Assembly: GCF_002002885.1 (NCBI RefSeq)
Contig: NZ_CP019510.1
Span: 1,426,001-1,490,000, forward strand
Direction of reading: 5' to 3'
Source: Janthinobacterium sp. LM6
Lineage (GTDB): Bacteria > Pseudomonadota > Gammaproteobacteria > Burkholderiales > Burkholderiaceae_D
DNA: 64,000 nucleotides
The position numbers and the translations under genes are program-made. Of this stretch, positions 34,738-44,882 are shown piece by piece; positions within the stretch are counted from its first letter, which is position 1, and each line of letters opens with the position of its first letter. The notes under the pieces are model-generated. The model did not search any database and was not told the origin of the DNA. It was given only the letters and a program-made list of their open reading frames with translations.

Positions 34738-37554
34738 ATGCTTAAAGAAACCGTCATCTCTCATGCTGTGCGCATCGTTTGCGCTGGTGGCGTGGCCGCG
34801 GCGCTGTCCGTTGCGTCACAGTCGGCGATCGCGCAGGACGCGCAAGGGGCCGATACGCAGATTCAGCGCGTCGAAGTCACCGGCTCGTCGATCAAGCGCA
34901 TCGCCGCCGAAGGCGCCTTGCCCGTCACCGTGCTGACTGCCGAAGCCATCCGTACTTCGGGCGCCACCTCGGTCACCGACCTGGTCAAGAAACTCTCTTC
35001 CGCTCAGGGCGCCACCAGCGAAAGTTCCTCGGTTGGCGGCAGCACCTTCGGTTTCTCCGGTATTTCCGTGCATAACGTGGGTGAGACGCGTACGCTCGTC
35101 TTGCTGAACGGCAAGCGCCTGGCCCAGTTCGGCGGCCAGACCCTGACGGGCTTCGCCGCCGGTTTCGACTTGAATTCGATTCCCATTTCAGCCATTCAGC
35201 GCGTTGAGCTGCTGACCGACGGCGCGTCCGCGCTGTACGGCGCCGACGCCATTGCCGGCGTGGTCAACTTCATTACCAAGCACGACACGACGGAAGGCGA
35301 TGTCTCCATCGGCTATTCCGCGCCCAAAAACGGTGCGCGTGAGAAACGCATCAGCGCCACCAAGGGCTTTGGCAGCCTGGAGGACGATGGCTACAACGTG
35401 GTGCTGACCTTTGGCCACGATGAGCGCGACAAGCTCGCTTCCGTCGACCGCAAGTTCGCCAGTACGGGCAAGGTGCAATTCTCGGCCAATGGCAAGCGCT
35501 ATCAGAAGCAGCAATTCTCGGCCAGCCCGATTCCGGCCAACGCCACCGACGACCAGGGGCAATTGATCAGCCCATTCCAGAAGACCAACGGGGCTTGTCC
35601 CACGAAGACGTTCCGCGTGATCGAGCCGTATAACGATGGCAGCGGCCTGGTCGATGACTATTGCGGCTACGACTTCACCAAGGACCTGGAGATTTACCCG
35701 GAGCGCAAACGCGACAACTTCATGGCCTCGGGCACGTTCAAGGTCGCCGGCCACGAAGTGTATGCGGACGTGTTGTTGTCGCGCACCAAGCAAACCTCGC
35801 GTATCGCCCCCGTGCCTGGCGCCATTGCCGTCGATGCGGGCACGCCCCTGCATGACAAGTATTTATTGCCCGTTGGCATTACGGGCGACAGCACGGCATT
35901 TTACCGGCTGTTCGACATGGGCCAGCGTACCTCGAAGGATACGGCCGACTTCGCCAGTGTGGTGGTCGGCACGCGCGGCGTCGCTGCCGGCTGGGACTAC
36001 AATGCGTCGTACAATTTCTCGGAAAGCCGCGTAAAAGGCAGTATTGCCGGCTATCCCGGCGCCATCGCCGTCAATAACCTCACGTCGAGCGGCTTGCTCG
36101 ATCCCTTCGTCGGCCCGGGCAAGCAATCGGCTGCGGCACAGGAAGCGATCAAGGCGGCCACCTTCTCCGGCTACTGGGATGGCGGCACCTCGCGCCTGCA
36201 AACCATCAATTTGAATGGTTCGACGGAAGTGCGGCGCCTGCCAGGGGGCGCCATGATGCTGGGTGTGGGCGCCAACATCAACCGCGAGGAATTCTCGGCC
36301 AAGCCGAGCCCGTTTGCGCAAGGCATCCTGGCCGATCCGGTAAAAGGCACCTTGTGCGGCGGCACGACGGGCCTGGAATGCGACCAGCGTTTTGGCGACG
36401 CTGCCAGCAGTCAGCCATACAGCGCCAGCCGCACCTCGAAGGGTATCTTCGGTGAAATCATCGCCCCCGTGCTGAAAGAGTTGGAACTGGGCGCGGCCTT
36501 GCGGTTCGATGAATTCTCGGACTTCGGCGGCGCCACCACGGCCAAGGCCAGCTTCAAGTGGACGCCGGCCCCCACCTTGCTGATCCGCGGTTCGGTCGGT
36601 AATGGTTTCCATGCACCGACAGTTCCGCAAGTCAACGCCCTGCAGCGCGGCTATGGCGTCACCAGCGACAAGTACACGTGCTCGCCAGCCCTGCAAGCGA
36701 TCGCCACGCGTCTGAATGCAGAATGTCAGCCTGGTAATCGCCAGTACGACCAGTTGGCAGGCGGCAACCGCGATTTGCAGCCTGAGAAATCGAAACAGGC
36801 GACCATCGGCTTCCGTTATGAGCCGATCAGCGCCATCACCCTGGGCGCCGACCTGTGGCATGTGCAGATCCGCGATTCCTTCGGCCAACTGACGGAACAG
36901 CTGGTGTTCGCCAATCCGGCCAACTTCCCGAAATCCTGGGGCGTCAACAAGGACGTGGGCACGGGGACGACTTATCTGGCCTTCCTGGCGGATAACCAGA
37001 ACCTCGGTAAATCGTTTGCCACCGGTGTCGATATCGATGTCAGCGCCCGTTACCGCTCCGGCATCGGCCTGTTTACGTCGCAGCTGAACGCGACGCAGAT
37101 GCTGCGCGAGGATGTGCAGCTGGAACGCAATGGCCAGTATTATTCGGCGCTGGGCAACTTCGCCGATCTGGGCACGGTGACTTTCCGCACGCGCGGCCAG
37201 TGGACGAATACCCTGAAAACGGGCAACTGGGCCAACTCGCTGACGGTCAACTTCCTGTCCGGCTACAAGGACCAGGAAACGTCGGTCGATGTGCTCGACG
37301 CCTCCGGCGCTGTGACGGGCCAGGAAAAGATCCGCATGCAGGTGGGCTTTTATTCGACCCTCGACTGGCAGACGGTGTGGACACCCAGCAAGAGCTGGGT
37401 CCTCACCGCAGGCGTGCTGAACCTGACCGACAAGAGCCCGCCATTCGTGCCATCGACGTCCGGCACGAACCGCGGCCAGCAATTCGGCTATGACGACCGC
37501 TACTACGATCCGCGCGGTCGCACCGGCTACCTGAATGCCTCGTACAAGTTTTAA
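34738..37554 (+). CDS. TonB-dependent outer-membrane receptor
   Basis: 938 residues. The signal peptide ends near SAIAQDA. A TonB-box-like segment (IQRVEVTGSSIKR) precedes the plug (TLVLLNGKRLAQFGGQ, VELLTDGASALYGADAIAGVVNFIT) and a 22-strand type barrel with NGFHAPTVPQ and DLQPEKSKQATIGF. It ends with the canonical aromatic residue (NASYKF). Short disulfide-type Cys pairs occur in extracellular loops (GACPTKT...DDYCGYD; LCGGTTGLECDQ). It imports an unknown large ligand. No inner-membrane transporter is nearby. A strong terminator follows. Confidence 0.94.
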   Translation: MLKETVISHAVRIVCAGGVAAALSVASQSAIAQDAQGADTQIQRVEVTGSSIKRIAAEGALPVTVLTAEAIRTSGATSVTDLVKKLSSAQGATSESSSVGGSTFGFSGISVHNVGETRTLVLLNGKRLAQFGGQTLTGFAAGFDLNSIPISAIQRVELLTDGASALYGADAIAGVVNFITKHDTTEGDVSIGYSAPKNGAREKRISATKGFGSLEDDGYNVVLTFGHDERDKLASVDRKFASTGKVQFSANGKRYQKQQFSASPIPANATDDQGQLISPFQKTNGACPTKTFRVIEPYNDGSGLVDDYCGYDFTKDLEIYPERKRDNFMASGTFKVAGHEVYADVLLSRTKQTSRIAPVPGAIAVDAGTPLHDKYLLPVGITGDSTAFYRLFDMGQRTSKDTADFASVVVGTRGVAAGWDYNASYNFSESRVKGSIAGYPGAIAVNNLTSSGLLDPFVGPGKQSAAAQEAIKAATFSGYWDGGTSRLQTINLNGSTEVRRLPGGAMMLGVGANINREEFSAKPSPFAQGILADPVKGTLCGGTTGLECDQRFGDAASSQPYSASRTSKGIFGEIIAPVLKELELGAALRFDEFSDFGGATTAKASFKWTPAPTLLIRGSVGNGFHAPTVPQVNALQRGYGVTSDKYTCSPALQAIATRLNAECQPGNRQYDQLAGGNRDLQPEKSKQATIGFRYEPISAITLGADLWHVQIRDSFGQLTEQLVFANPANFPKSWGVNKDVGTGTTYLAFLADNQNLGKSFATGVDIDVSARYRSGIGLFTSQLNATQMLREDVQLERNGQYYSALGNFADLGTVTFRTRGQWTNTLKTGNWANSLTVNFLSGYKDQETSVDVLDASGAVTGQEKIRMQVGFYSTLDWQTVWTPSKSWVLTAGVLNLTDKSPPFVPSTSGTNRGQQFGYDDRYYDPRGRTGYLNASYKF

Positions 37555-37570
37555 ACAGGGCGCAGGCATA

Positions 37571-37600
37571 AAAAAACCGACACGGTAGTGTCGGTTTTTT
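37571..37600. terminator. Bidirectional intrinsic terminator
   Basis: Perfect 13-bp arms AAAAAACCGACAC (37571-37583) and the complement (37588-37600), between the convergent receptor and oxidoreductase genes. Confidence 0.88.
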
Positions 37601-37631
37601 TCGTCCTGCCGCAGCGCGGGGACCGCGTGGC

Positions 37632-39263
37632 TTAGCCGCGCGCCGCCATCGACAACGCCACCGCTTCGGCCACCTTGATGCCGTCGACGGCGGCCGACAG
37701 GATGCCGCCCGCATAGCCGGCGCCTTCGCCGGCGGGGAACAGGCCCCGCGTGTTCAGGCTTTGCAGGTCGTCGTCGCGGCGCTTGATGCGGATCGGCGAC
37801 GAGGTGCGCGTTTCCACGCCCGTCAGCACGGCGTCGGCCTTGTAGTAGCCCTTGATCTGCTTGTTGAACGCCGGAAATGCTTCGCGCAGCGCCGTGATCG
37901 CGTATTCGGGCAGCGAGGGCGCCAGGTCCGTCAGGTGCACGGCCGGCTTGTAGGACGGCACCACGCTGCCAAATTCCGTCGAGGCGCGGCCAGCGACGAA
38001 GTCGCCGACCAATTGCCCTGGGGCATCGTAGTTGCCGCCGCCCAAGGCAAACGCGCGCTCTTCCAGTTCGCGCTGCAGGGCGATGCCGGCCAGCGGGTCG
38101 CCCGGATAGTCGGCCGGCGTGATGCCGACCACGATGGCGCTGTTGGCGTTGCGCTCGTTGCGCGAATACTGGCTCATGCCGTTCGTCACCAGACGGCCCG
38201 GTTCCGAGGCGGCCGCCACCACCGTGCCGCCCGGGCACATGCAGAAGCTGTAGACGGAACGGCCATTGCTCGCATGGTGCACGAGCTTGTAGTCGGCCGC
38301 GCCCAGGATCGGGTGGCCGGCGCTGGGGCCGAAGCGGCAGCTGTCGATCAGGGATTGCGGGTGTTCCACGCGGAAGCCGATCGAGAACGGTTTCGCCTCG
38401 ATGTACACGCCGCGGCGGTGCAGCATTTCAAAGGTGTCGCGCGCGCTGTGGCCGATGGCCAGCACGACGTGGTTGCTGGCGATGGTTTCGCCATTGTCCA
38501 GCACCACGCCGCGCACCTGGCCGCCGTCCGGGCCGGGCGCGATGTCGAGATCGACCACCTTGCTGCTGAAACGGTATTCGCCGCCCAGCCGCTCGATATT
38601 CGCGCGCATTTCTTCCACCATCTTGACCAGGCGGAAGGTGCCGATGTGCGGCTTGCTCACATACATGATTTCCTCGGGCGCGCCCGCCTTGACGAATTCC
38701 GTCAAGACCTTGCGGCCGTAGTGCTTGGGGTCCTTGATCTGGCTGTACAGCTTGCCGTCCGAGAAGGTGCCGGCGCCGCCTTCGCCGAACTGCACGTTCG
38801 ATTCGGGATTGAGTTCGCGCTTGCGCCAGAAGCCGAAGGTGTCGACCGTGCGCTCGCGCACCTGCTTGCCCCGTTCCAGGATGAGGGGGCGCAAGCCCAT
38901 CTGCGCCAGGATCAGCGCCACGAACAGGCCGCACGGGCCCGTGCCGATGACGATGGGACGCGGTTCAGTGCTGTGGCCAGCCAGCTGTTCGCCGCCGGCA
39001 ACGAATTTATAGTCGGTGTCGGGCGCGGGCATCAGGTGCACATCGTGCTGCAGGCGCGCCAGCACGGCCGCTTCATTCTTGACGTCCACATGCAGCGAGT
39101 AAATCAACACCACGGCGCTGCGCTTGCGCGCGTCATAGCTGCGTTTGAAGACGGTAAAGCCGAGCAAATCGGCCGCAGCGATGCCCAGGCGCGCCAGGAT
39201 GGCGGCGGGCAGGGCCGCTTCGTCGTGTTCGAGGGGGAGTTTTACTTCGTTGAGTCGCAACAT
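37632..39263 (-). CDS. NAD(P)/FAD-dependent oxidoreductase (COG2509-like)
   Basis: 543 residues starting MLRLNEVKLPLEHDEAAL. A frame extending 77 codons upstream has no family support. An N-terminal 90-residue domain (FTVFKRSYDARKRSAVVLIYSLHV) precedes a Rossmann FAD fold: IVIGTGPCGLFVALILAQMGLRPLILERG (GxGxxG). Further motifs are FGEGGAGTFSDGKLYSQI, HHASNGRSVYSFCMCPGG and the closing LFPAGEGAGYAGGILSAAVDGIKVAEA. The family is widespread, and its substrate is not established. No ribosome-binding site is strong before this ATG. The gene stands alone, facing the gene-free 1.5 kb upstream. Confidence 0.88.
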   Translation of the reverse strand: MLRLNEVKLPLEHDEAALPAAILARLGIAAADLLGFTVFKRSYDARKRSAVVLIYSLHVDVKNEAAVLARLQHDVHLMPAPDTDYKFVAGGEQLAGHSTEPRPIVIGTGPCGLFVALILAQMGLRPLILERGKQVRERTVDTFGFWRKRELNPESNVQFGEGGAGTFSDGKLYSQIKDPKHYGRKVLTEFVKAGAPEEIMYVSKPHIGTFRLVKMVEEMRANIERLGGEYRFSSKVVDLDIAPGPDGGQVRGVVLDNGETIASNHVVLAIGHSARDTFEMLHRRGVYIEAKPFSIGFRVEHPQSLIDSCRFGPSAGHPILGAADYKLVHHASNGRSVYSFCMCPGGTVVAAASEPGRLVTNGMSQYSRNERNANSAIVVGITPADYPGDPLAGIALQRELEERAFALGGGNYDAPGQLVGDFVAGRASTEFGSVVPSYKPAVHLTDLAPSLPEYAITALREAFPAFNKQIKGYYKADAVLTGVETRTSSPIRIKRRDDDLQSLNTRGLFPAGEGAGYAGGILSAAVDGIKVAEAVALSMAARG

Positions 39264-40748
39264 GGTGTCTATCCGAAAAGTGCAGGGCTCCGTATCTAGC
39301 GGAGAGTGGGCAGCCGCGTGGCGCGGCGCAAGGCGGCATTTTACTCCTTCTTGCAGGCAATGCATGGCGGCCTGGGCGGATGTTGGGCCATTTTCCTGTC
39401 GCATGCTCGTTGTCGGCGGCCGGGTGCCGCACGGGAAGCGGCGCGTCTCCTGACGCCACGTTCGCGCCGGATGCCTGACGCGATGACGCGGCACGACAGC
39501 GAGCTTCCGCAGCGCACCATTCTGGTGCGCCAGCCTGTCGTTTCGCCGCCACGGCAGGCATTGGCAATGCGACAGGCTGACTCTGTCCGAAGGCTTGATG
39601 GCCGGGGCCGTTGCCTGTTTTTAGATATTGCCCATTTTGTGCACGGTGCGCTGTTGTTGCGATATCAAATTACATACTTGTTGATCAGACGATTTTTGAA
39701 GCGGCAATAAGAAATTGAATATCAATATGTATAGGCAAATTATGAATTTTCTTGCCAAGTTGAATGGACAAGAGGTGCTGCAGCGATGCGGGGAGAGGGC
39801 ATGTTGCGCAGCCTCGGGAAGGCTGCCATCGTGGCATGGCGGGTCAGCGTGCTGCTGGTGTTGCCACATTTAACCTGCGCGCATGGGAGGAAACTGCGAG
39901 CCGGCGCCGGCCATCAAGACCTGTTTTTAATTCCAGATTATTGTATGCAATAACTGCAGATGTTATCCATGCGATTTTCATCGATCGATAAGGGCATTGC
40001 ATTATTGCGTTATGTTTTCTGATTTCTCAGATATGAATTTTTTGATGGCGCTGATTTTTTATTTCTCAGGGGGGGGATTCAGGGTGTGTTTCTATTTGTT
40101 TTTTTATTCTAATACTGAATATGGAAATTCTATTGCGGGATACTGATAATCGTTGATGCGTCTAATAACTTATATTCAAACGCAAATAACTCCGCGAGAA
40201 GTATTCATACAATGTAATTGAAAACCTCAGGTTTGAATAGTTCAATTCCATTGTGTGTTGTCAATCTGCAACAGGTCTGCCGCCATCCCGCATGCTTCGC
40301 ATCCTCGGAAGGCGGCGTTTCAGCGGCTGCAGGAGCGCCATTGCAGGCATTCCAGGTTGTGGTCATGGCGAGAGGCGAGCGCAACGTCGTGTGTTTTCAA
40401 ACAATAATTTTTCGCATATTAATATGCGTTTTTTTGCAGTGCATCAAATTGGTGCATTGCCGCACAATCTTGGACGCATTTGCCATTGTCCGGCTCCATT
40501 CATTTTGTTGTATCTTTACATCATATTTTCCTACTATGTTGACAGTGAACAATCGCATATGGTTTTATGTATCGCTTAGGCAAGTAGGTTTTTCCTGTTT
40601 TGTCTGAAGCCTGCCATATCAGTGGTGGGAGAGTGTCAAATCATCAAAAACTAAAACCGGAAATAAAAACGTATTAAACATGATTTAGTGCTTAAAATTT
40701 ACCAAGCAACTCTACCAGAGACGCTTAATCTAATAATTAGGAAACCAC
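39264..40748. other. 1.5-kb gene-free region, mostly AT-rich
   Basis: The first 350 bp are G+C rich and contain a hairpin GCGCACCA/TGGTGCGC near 39515-39533. From about 39650 to 40745 the sequence is clearly AT-rich compared with the rest of the window. Only short open frames occur, without good ribosome-binding sites or recognisable products. A GCCGCC...GGCGGC hairpin lies near 40279-40314, and an NtrC-like site at 40440-40456. A TTGACA near 40542 could belong to the promoter of the following receptor. The region may be a long control region or leader, or it may carry an unrecognised small RNA. Confidence 0.6.
40440..40456. promoter_or_regulatory. NtrC-like site upstream of a TonB receptor
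   Basis: TGCATCAAATTGGTGCA differs from the consensus TGCACCANNNTGGTGCA at one position. It lies about 290 bp before the receptor ATG, a normal enhancer distance, but I found no sigma-54 promoter with correct spacing downstream. Confidence 0.4.
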
Positions 40749-43700
40749 ATGTTGAGAAAAACAGTTTTAGTTCGTGCGCTGGCGCTGGCCTTCAGCGCCG
40801 GCGCCATGTCCGCCATGGTCGTTGCTCCCGTCATGGCGCAGTCGAACGCAGCAGGTAGTATTTTTGGTAAGGTCGGCAGCGGCGCTGGCGATACCGTCGT
40901 GTTGCAAAACAATGGTACCAACCAGACGCGCTCCACGGCAGTTGATGCAAACGGTTCATTCCGTGCCACGAGTCTGCCTATCGGCACCTATACCGTGACG
41001 CTGAAGAAGGGTGAATCGGTTGTTGGCACCACGTCGCTGGAAGTGCTGGCCGGTCAAGGCGTCGAGGCGATTTTCCCTGTTGCTGGCGGCGTTCAGGCCG
41101 TGCAAGTGACGGGTCGTCGCAACCGCATCGATATCTCGAGCTCGACCAATGGCGCGACCTTTACCGCGCGCGAGCTGGACAAGTTGCCGATCGCGCGTAA
41201 CGTCGAGGCAATCGTTCAACTCTCCCCGAATACCACCCGTGGCGATCCGACCTATCCCGCCGGAGCCAGCTTCGGTGGTGGCGGCGCTTCGGAAAATGCC
41301 TACTACATCAACGGTTTCCCGGTAACCAACCCGCTGTCCCAATTGGGCGCGATGGAGCTCCCATTTGGCGCGATCGCTCAAGCTCAGGTTTTGACGGGTG
41401 GTTACGGCGTTGAATTTGGCCGTTCGGTTGGCGGCGTGGTCAACGTCACGACCAAATCCGGTACCAACACCTGGGAAGCCGGTGCACTGGTCTCGATCGC
41501 ACCGAAGTCGTTGCGCGCCAAGTCGCGTGACATGTACTACGGCAATACCGGTGTTTTCCCGCAAACAGACGGGACTCTGCGTATTCGCCGCGAAGACAAT
41601 GAATTCGAGCAAAAACAGTACTCCGCCTATGTTGGTGGTCCGCTGATCAAGGATACCTTGTTCGGTTTCGTTGCACTGGAACAAACTCGCGCCGAAAGCA
41701 ATGGCGTCTTTGGCGGCCGCACCGCACTGACCAACAGTGATAACGGCTGGCGCGATTACAAGACCACCACGCAGCGCTACTTCGGTAAGCTGGACTGGAA
41801 TATTTCCGATAATCATCGCATCGAGTTCACCACGATCGGTGACTTGCCAGAGACCGATACGCAATTCCGCTCGTATGATTACGCGACCCGCGCCGTCGGC
41901 AGCAAGGTCAACTCGTCTACCCACGAAGAATACGGCCCATTCAACCCGAACGGCGGCGAAGCCAACATTGCGCGCTACGTTGGTAACATTTCCGATAACC
42001 TGACCGTCACGGCCCTGTATGGCCAGTCGCGCGCCAAGCATATCTATGAGCCTACGGGCTACGATCCAACGCTGGCACAAGTGACTGCGGCAAAGGCGGA
42101 TCAGGCGCCAGGCTTGAACTACACGGGCGGCCAGCCGTTCTCGACCAATCAACCAGTCAATGGTTCCATCGACCGCGTAACGTCCAAGCGTCTGGATTTG
42201 GAATACAAGATTGGCAACCACACCCTGCGTGCTGGTCTGGACAATAACAAGATGTCCTCGGCAGATGCTGGCGACGCTCTGGCCGGTGGCGCACTGTGGT
42301 TGTACGGCAAGACACCGGATGCTAGCAAGCCATTTGACGTTCCTGGCGGCCAAGTTGGCGCGCTGGCAGGCAAGGGCCCGCTCGCATCGCAAGGTTATTA
42401 TGTGTCGCGTGTCCTGTCCTCGACCGTATCGAATGCTTTCGCTGGTCAGGATGCTCAGTACATTGAAGATCGCTGGCAAGTGACGAAGGACGTGTTGCTG
42501 ACCGCAGGTCTGCGTCGCGAAGGCTTCTACAATGCCAACCAGGACGGCACCAAGTATATTGAGATGAAGAACCAATACGCTCCACGCGTAGCAGCAGTGT
42601 GGGACGTGAATGGCGATGCATCGTTCAAAGTATTCGGTAGCGCTGGCCGTTACACCCTGCAAATGCCAACCGTGATCGCTCTGCGCGGTGCAAACGGTTC
42701 GCTGAACACCAACCAGTACTACGCTTACACGGGTACGGATGCACATGGTGCGCCAACGGGCTTGACCCAGTTGACGGATGTCTTGTCTGCAAACAACGAA
42801 TTCGGCCAAGCAAAAGATCCGAAAACCGTTGCTGCACTGGACATGAAGCCATCGTTCCAGGATGAGTTGACCCTGGGCTTTGAAAAGGCTTACAACCCTA
42901 GCCTGAATTTCGGTGCCAAGGTTACTTACCGTACCCTGAAATCGACGATCGATGACTTCTGCGATGGCCGCGTATTCGCAAAATACGCCAAGCGTAACGG
43001 TATCGATACTTCGAACTACGGCGGCTTCAACTGCGCATCGTTCAACCCGGGCGAAGCAAATGATTTCCTGGTTGACTTCGCCGGTACGCAGTCCAACTAC
43101 ACCCGCGTCCACCTGACGAAGGAAGACCTGGGCTTCGACAAGGCCAAGCGTACTTACGCTGCACTTGATGTGTTTGCTGAGCATCCATACCGTAACGGCT
43201 GGTATGGTAAGGTCAACTACACCCTGTCGCGCAGCAGCGGCAATACCGAAGGTCAGACGCTGTCCGATACCACGACTGGCCAGGCAGACGTTGCCGCTAC
43301 CCAGACCTGGGATTACGCAGCACTGATGCGCTATGCGGACGGCCGCCTGCCAAATGATCGTAAGCATCAGATCAAGGCTTACGGCTTCTACGACCTGACC
43401 CCAGAGTGGACCCTGGGTGCAGCCGCCTTGCTCGCTTCGGGCCGCCCACGTTCGTGTGTCGGTACCAATCCGAACACGCAGTCGGCAGACGACATCGGCT
43501 TTAACTATCAGTCCGCTTCGCACTACTGCTTCGGTGCAACTGGCAACCAGAACGTTCCTTCGCCACGTGGCGCTGTGGGCAATCTGCCATGGGACAAAAA
43601 CCTGGACTTGAACGTTTCGTACAAACCAGCTTATGTGCCAGGCCTGTCGGTTAAACTGGACATCTTCAATGTGTTCGACACGCAAACCACGCAAAAAGTG

Positions 43701-43811
43701 GTTGAGCGCTACAACACCAACCAGGCACGCTATGCTCTGTATGAATCGGTACTGAGCTACACCGCACCTCGTTCGATGAAGTTCACCGCTGAGTTCAACA
43801 AGAAGTTCTAA
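40749..43811 (+). CDS. TonB-dependent receptor with N-terminal carboxypeptidase-regulatory-like domain
   Basis: 1020 residues with AGGAAACC before the ATG. A signal peptide ends at APVMAQ (about residue 31). A small beta-sandwich follows (SIFGKVGSGAGDTVVLQN to GSFRATSLPIGTYTVTLKKGES, residues 36-95), like that of Oar-type receptors. The plug has VQVTGRRNRIDIS, YYINGFPVTNPLS and GGYGVEFGRSVGGVVNVTTKSGTN. The barrel ends in MKFTAEFNKKF. Codon use differs from the neighbours: GCA, CCA, GGT and CGT are common, as in highly expressed genes such as glnA, or in imported DNA. The ligand is unknown; Oar-like receptors may handle peptides or proteins. Confidence 0.92.
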   Translation: MLRKTVLVRALALAFSAGAMSAMVVAPVMAQSNAAGSIFGKVGSGAGDTVVLQNNGTNQTRSTAVDANGSFRATSLPIGTYTVTLKKGESVVGTTSLEVLAGQGVEAIFPVAGGVQAVQVTGRRNRIDISSSTNGATFTARELDKLPIARNVEAIVQLSPNTTRGDPTYPAGASFGGGGASENAYYINGFPVTNPLSQLGAMELPFGAIAQAQVLTGGYGVEFGRSVGGVVNVTTKSGTNTWEAGALVSIAPKSLRAKSRDMYYGNTGVFPQTDGTLRIRREDNEFEQKQYSAYVGGPLIKDTLFGFVALEQTRAESNGVFGGRTALTNSDNGWRDYKTTTQRYFGKLDWNISDNHRIEFTTIGDLPETDTQFRSYDYATRAVGSKVNSSTHEEYGPFNPNGGEANIARYVGNISDNLTVTALYGQSRAKHIYEPTGYDPTLAQVTAAKADQAPGLNYTGGQPFSTNQPVNGSIDRVTSKRLDLEYKIGNHTLRAGLDNNKMSSADAGDALAGGALWLYGKTPDASKPFDVPGGQVGALAGKGPLASQGYYVSRVLSSTVSNAFAGQDAQYIEDRWQVTKDVLLTAGLRREGFYNANQDGTKYIEMKNQYAPRVAAVWDVNGDASFKVFGSAGRYTLQMPTVIALRGANGSLNTNQYYAYTGTDAHGAPTGLTQLTDVLSANNEFGQAKDPKTVAALDMKPSFQDELTLGFEKAYNPSLNFGAKVTYRTLKSTIDDFCDGRVFAKYAKRNGIDTSNYGGFNCASFNPGEANDFLVDFAGTQSNYTRVHLTKEDLGFDKAKRTYAALDVFAEHPYRNGWYGKVNYTLSRSSGNTEGQTLSDTTTGQADVAATQTWDYAALMRYADGRLPNDRKHQIKAYGFYDLTPEWTLGAAALLASGRPRSCVGTNPNTQSADDIGFNYQSASHYCFGATGNQNVPSPRGAVGNLPWDKNLDLNVSYKPAYVPGLSVKLDIFNVFDTQTTQKVVERYNTNQARYALYESVLSYTAPRSMKFTAEFNKKF

Positions 43812-43821
43812 TTGTGTGATG

Positions 43822-43841
43822 GCCGCCGGCTTGCCGGCGGC
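43822..43841 (+). repeat. GC-rich hairpin after the TonB receptor
   Basis: GCCGCCGGC and GCCGGCGGC with a TT loop, 10 bp after the stop codon. It has no T run of its own and may protect the mRNA end or act with the terminator at 43864-43902. Confidence 0.6.
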
Positions 43842-43863
43842 TTGCAAAAGACACGATTTCAGT

Positions 43864-43902
43864 AAAAATGCCGCGCCCTGTCAGACAGGGTGCGGCATTT
43901 TT
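43864..43902. terminator. Bidirectional intrinsic terminator
   Basis: An 18-bp stem (AAAAATGCCGC, a G-T wobble, then CCCTGT paired with ACAGGG) with a three-base loop and a long T run, between the receptor gene and rsmE. Confidence 0.9.
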
Positions 43903-43968
43903 TTTGGCTATGTCCACGGCAGGCGTGGGAACGCCCCCGGCATTGCCTTCAATATGGTTTCTGGCCTC

Positions 43969-44694
43969 TTACATCCCGCCCCACAATGCCGCCAGCGTGG
44001 CCAGCGCCGTCAGGCCCGCCGTTTCCGTGCGCAGGATGCGCGGGCCCATCGCCAGGCCGATGGCGCCGGCGGCCAGCGCGGCTTTTTCTTCCGCTTCCGA
44101 AAAGCCGCCTTCCGGGCCCACCATCACGGTGATCGCCTGCGGCGGCTGGTGACGCGCCCAGTCGGCCAGCGACTGCTCCGCGCGCGGCGTCAAAATGATG
44201 CGTTTATGCAAATCTTGTTGCTTGCTCCAGCTATTGAACTCTTGCAATGGCGCCAGCTGCGCCAGGCGGTTGCGTCCGCATTGTTCCGAAGCGGAAACGA
44301 TAATGCCTTGCCAATGCGCGAGTTTTTTCTCGGCCCGCTCGGCGGACAGGCGCACGACGCAACGCTGCGCCGACAGCGGCACGATGCCTGCCGCGCCCAG
44401 TTCGATGGCTTTTTCGATGATCCAGTCCATCTTCGACGCTTCCGGCAGCGCCTGCGCCAGGGTCACGGCATACGGCAGTTCCGCCTCGCGCGCCACGTGC
44501 GTCTGGATTTCAGCCGTCACGCTGCGCTTGGCGACCGTTACCAGGCTCGCTTGCACTTCTCCCCCTTCGCCATTGAACAGGGTGATGAGGTCGCCCGGCG
44601 CCAGGCGCACGACCTGGATATGGTGGGCGACAGCCTCCGGCAGGGCGATGGTGGTGCCGGCAACGAGCGGCTGGGGGCAGAAAAAACGCGGCAT
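43969..44694 (-). CDS. rsmE: 16S rRNA (uracil-1498-N3)-methyltransferase
   Basis: 241 residues starting MPRFFCPQPL, with GAGGAT upstream; an ATG four codons earlier is less likely. The N-terminal PUA-like domain has HHIQVVRLAPGDLITLFNGEGGEV. The SPOUT methyltransferase domain has VTLAQALPEASKMDWIIEKAIELGAAGIVPL and the knot region VMVGPEGGFSEAEE plus MGPRILRTETAGLTAL. It methylates U1498 in the decoding region of 16S rRNA. It is divergent from transketolase. Confidence 0.95.
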   Translation of the reverse strand: MPRFFCPQPLVAGTTIALPEAVAHHIQVVRLAPGDLITLFNGEGGEVQASLVTVAKRSVTAEIQTHVAREAELPYAVTLAQALPEASKMDWIIEKAIELGAAGIVPLSAQRCVVRLSAERAEKKLAHWQGIIVSASEQCGRNRLAQLAPLQEFNSWSKQQDLHKRIILTPRAEQSLADWARHQPPQAITVMVGPEGGFSEAEEKAALAAGAIGLAMGPRILRTETAGLTALATLAALWGGM

Positions 44695-44882
44695 GCAAAT
44701 CCTCAACGGGGGTGTAAGTGGGGTGGAAAGACGTCAAAGTATAGCCATTTGGCGGGCCAGTACGCCGCAATTCTAATTTGCGGTCCCCCAGTCTGGTAAA
44801 ATACTTGACCACAGAAAGCAGCCGGCTTCCCTGTCCGTGCTGTTGCAAACGAATCCCAAACTCGCGACTGACCCACACCATC

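Noticed and set aside
39621-39869. An 82-codon minus-strand frame in the AT-rich region
   Set aside because: No ribosome-binding site, mixed composition and no recognisable domain; probably spacer.
40956-43847. A 963-codon minus-strand frame
   Set aside because: It lies opposite the Oar-like TonB receptor and shows no domain, signal or ribosome-binding site.
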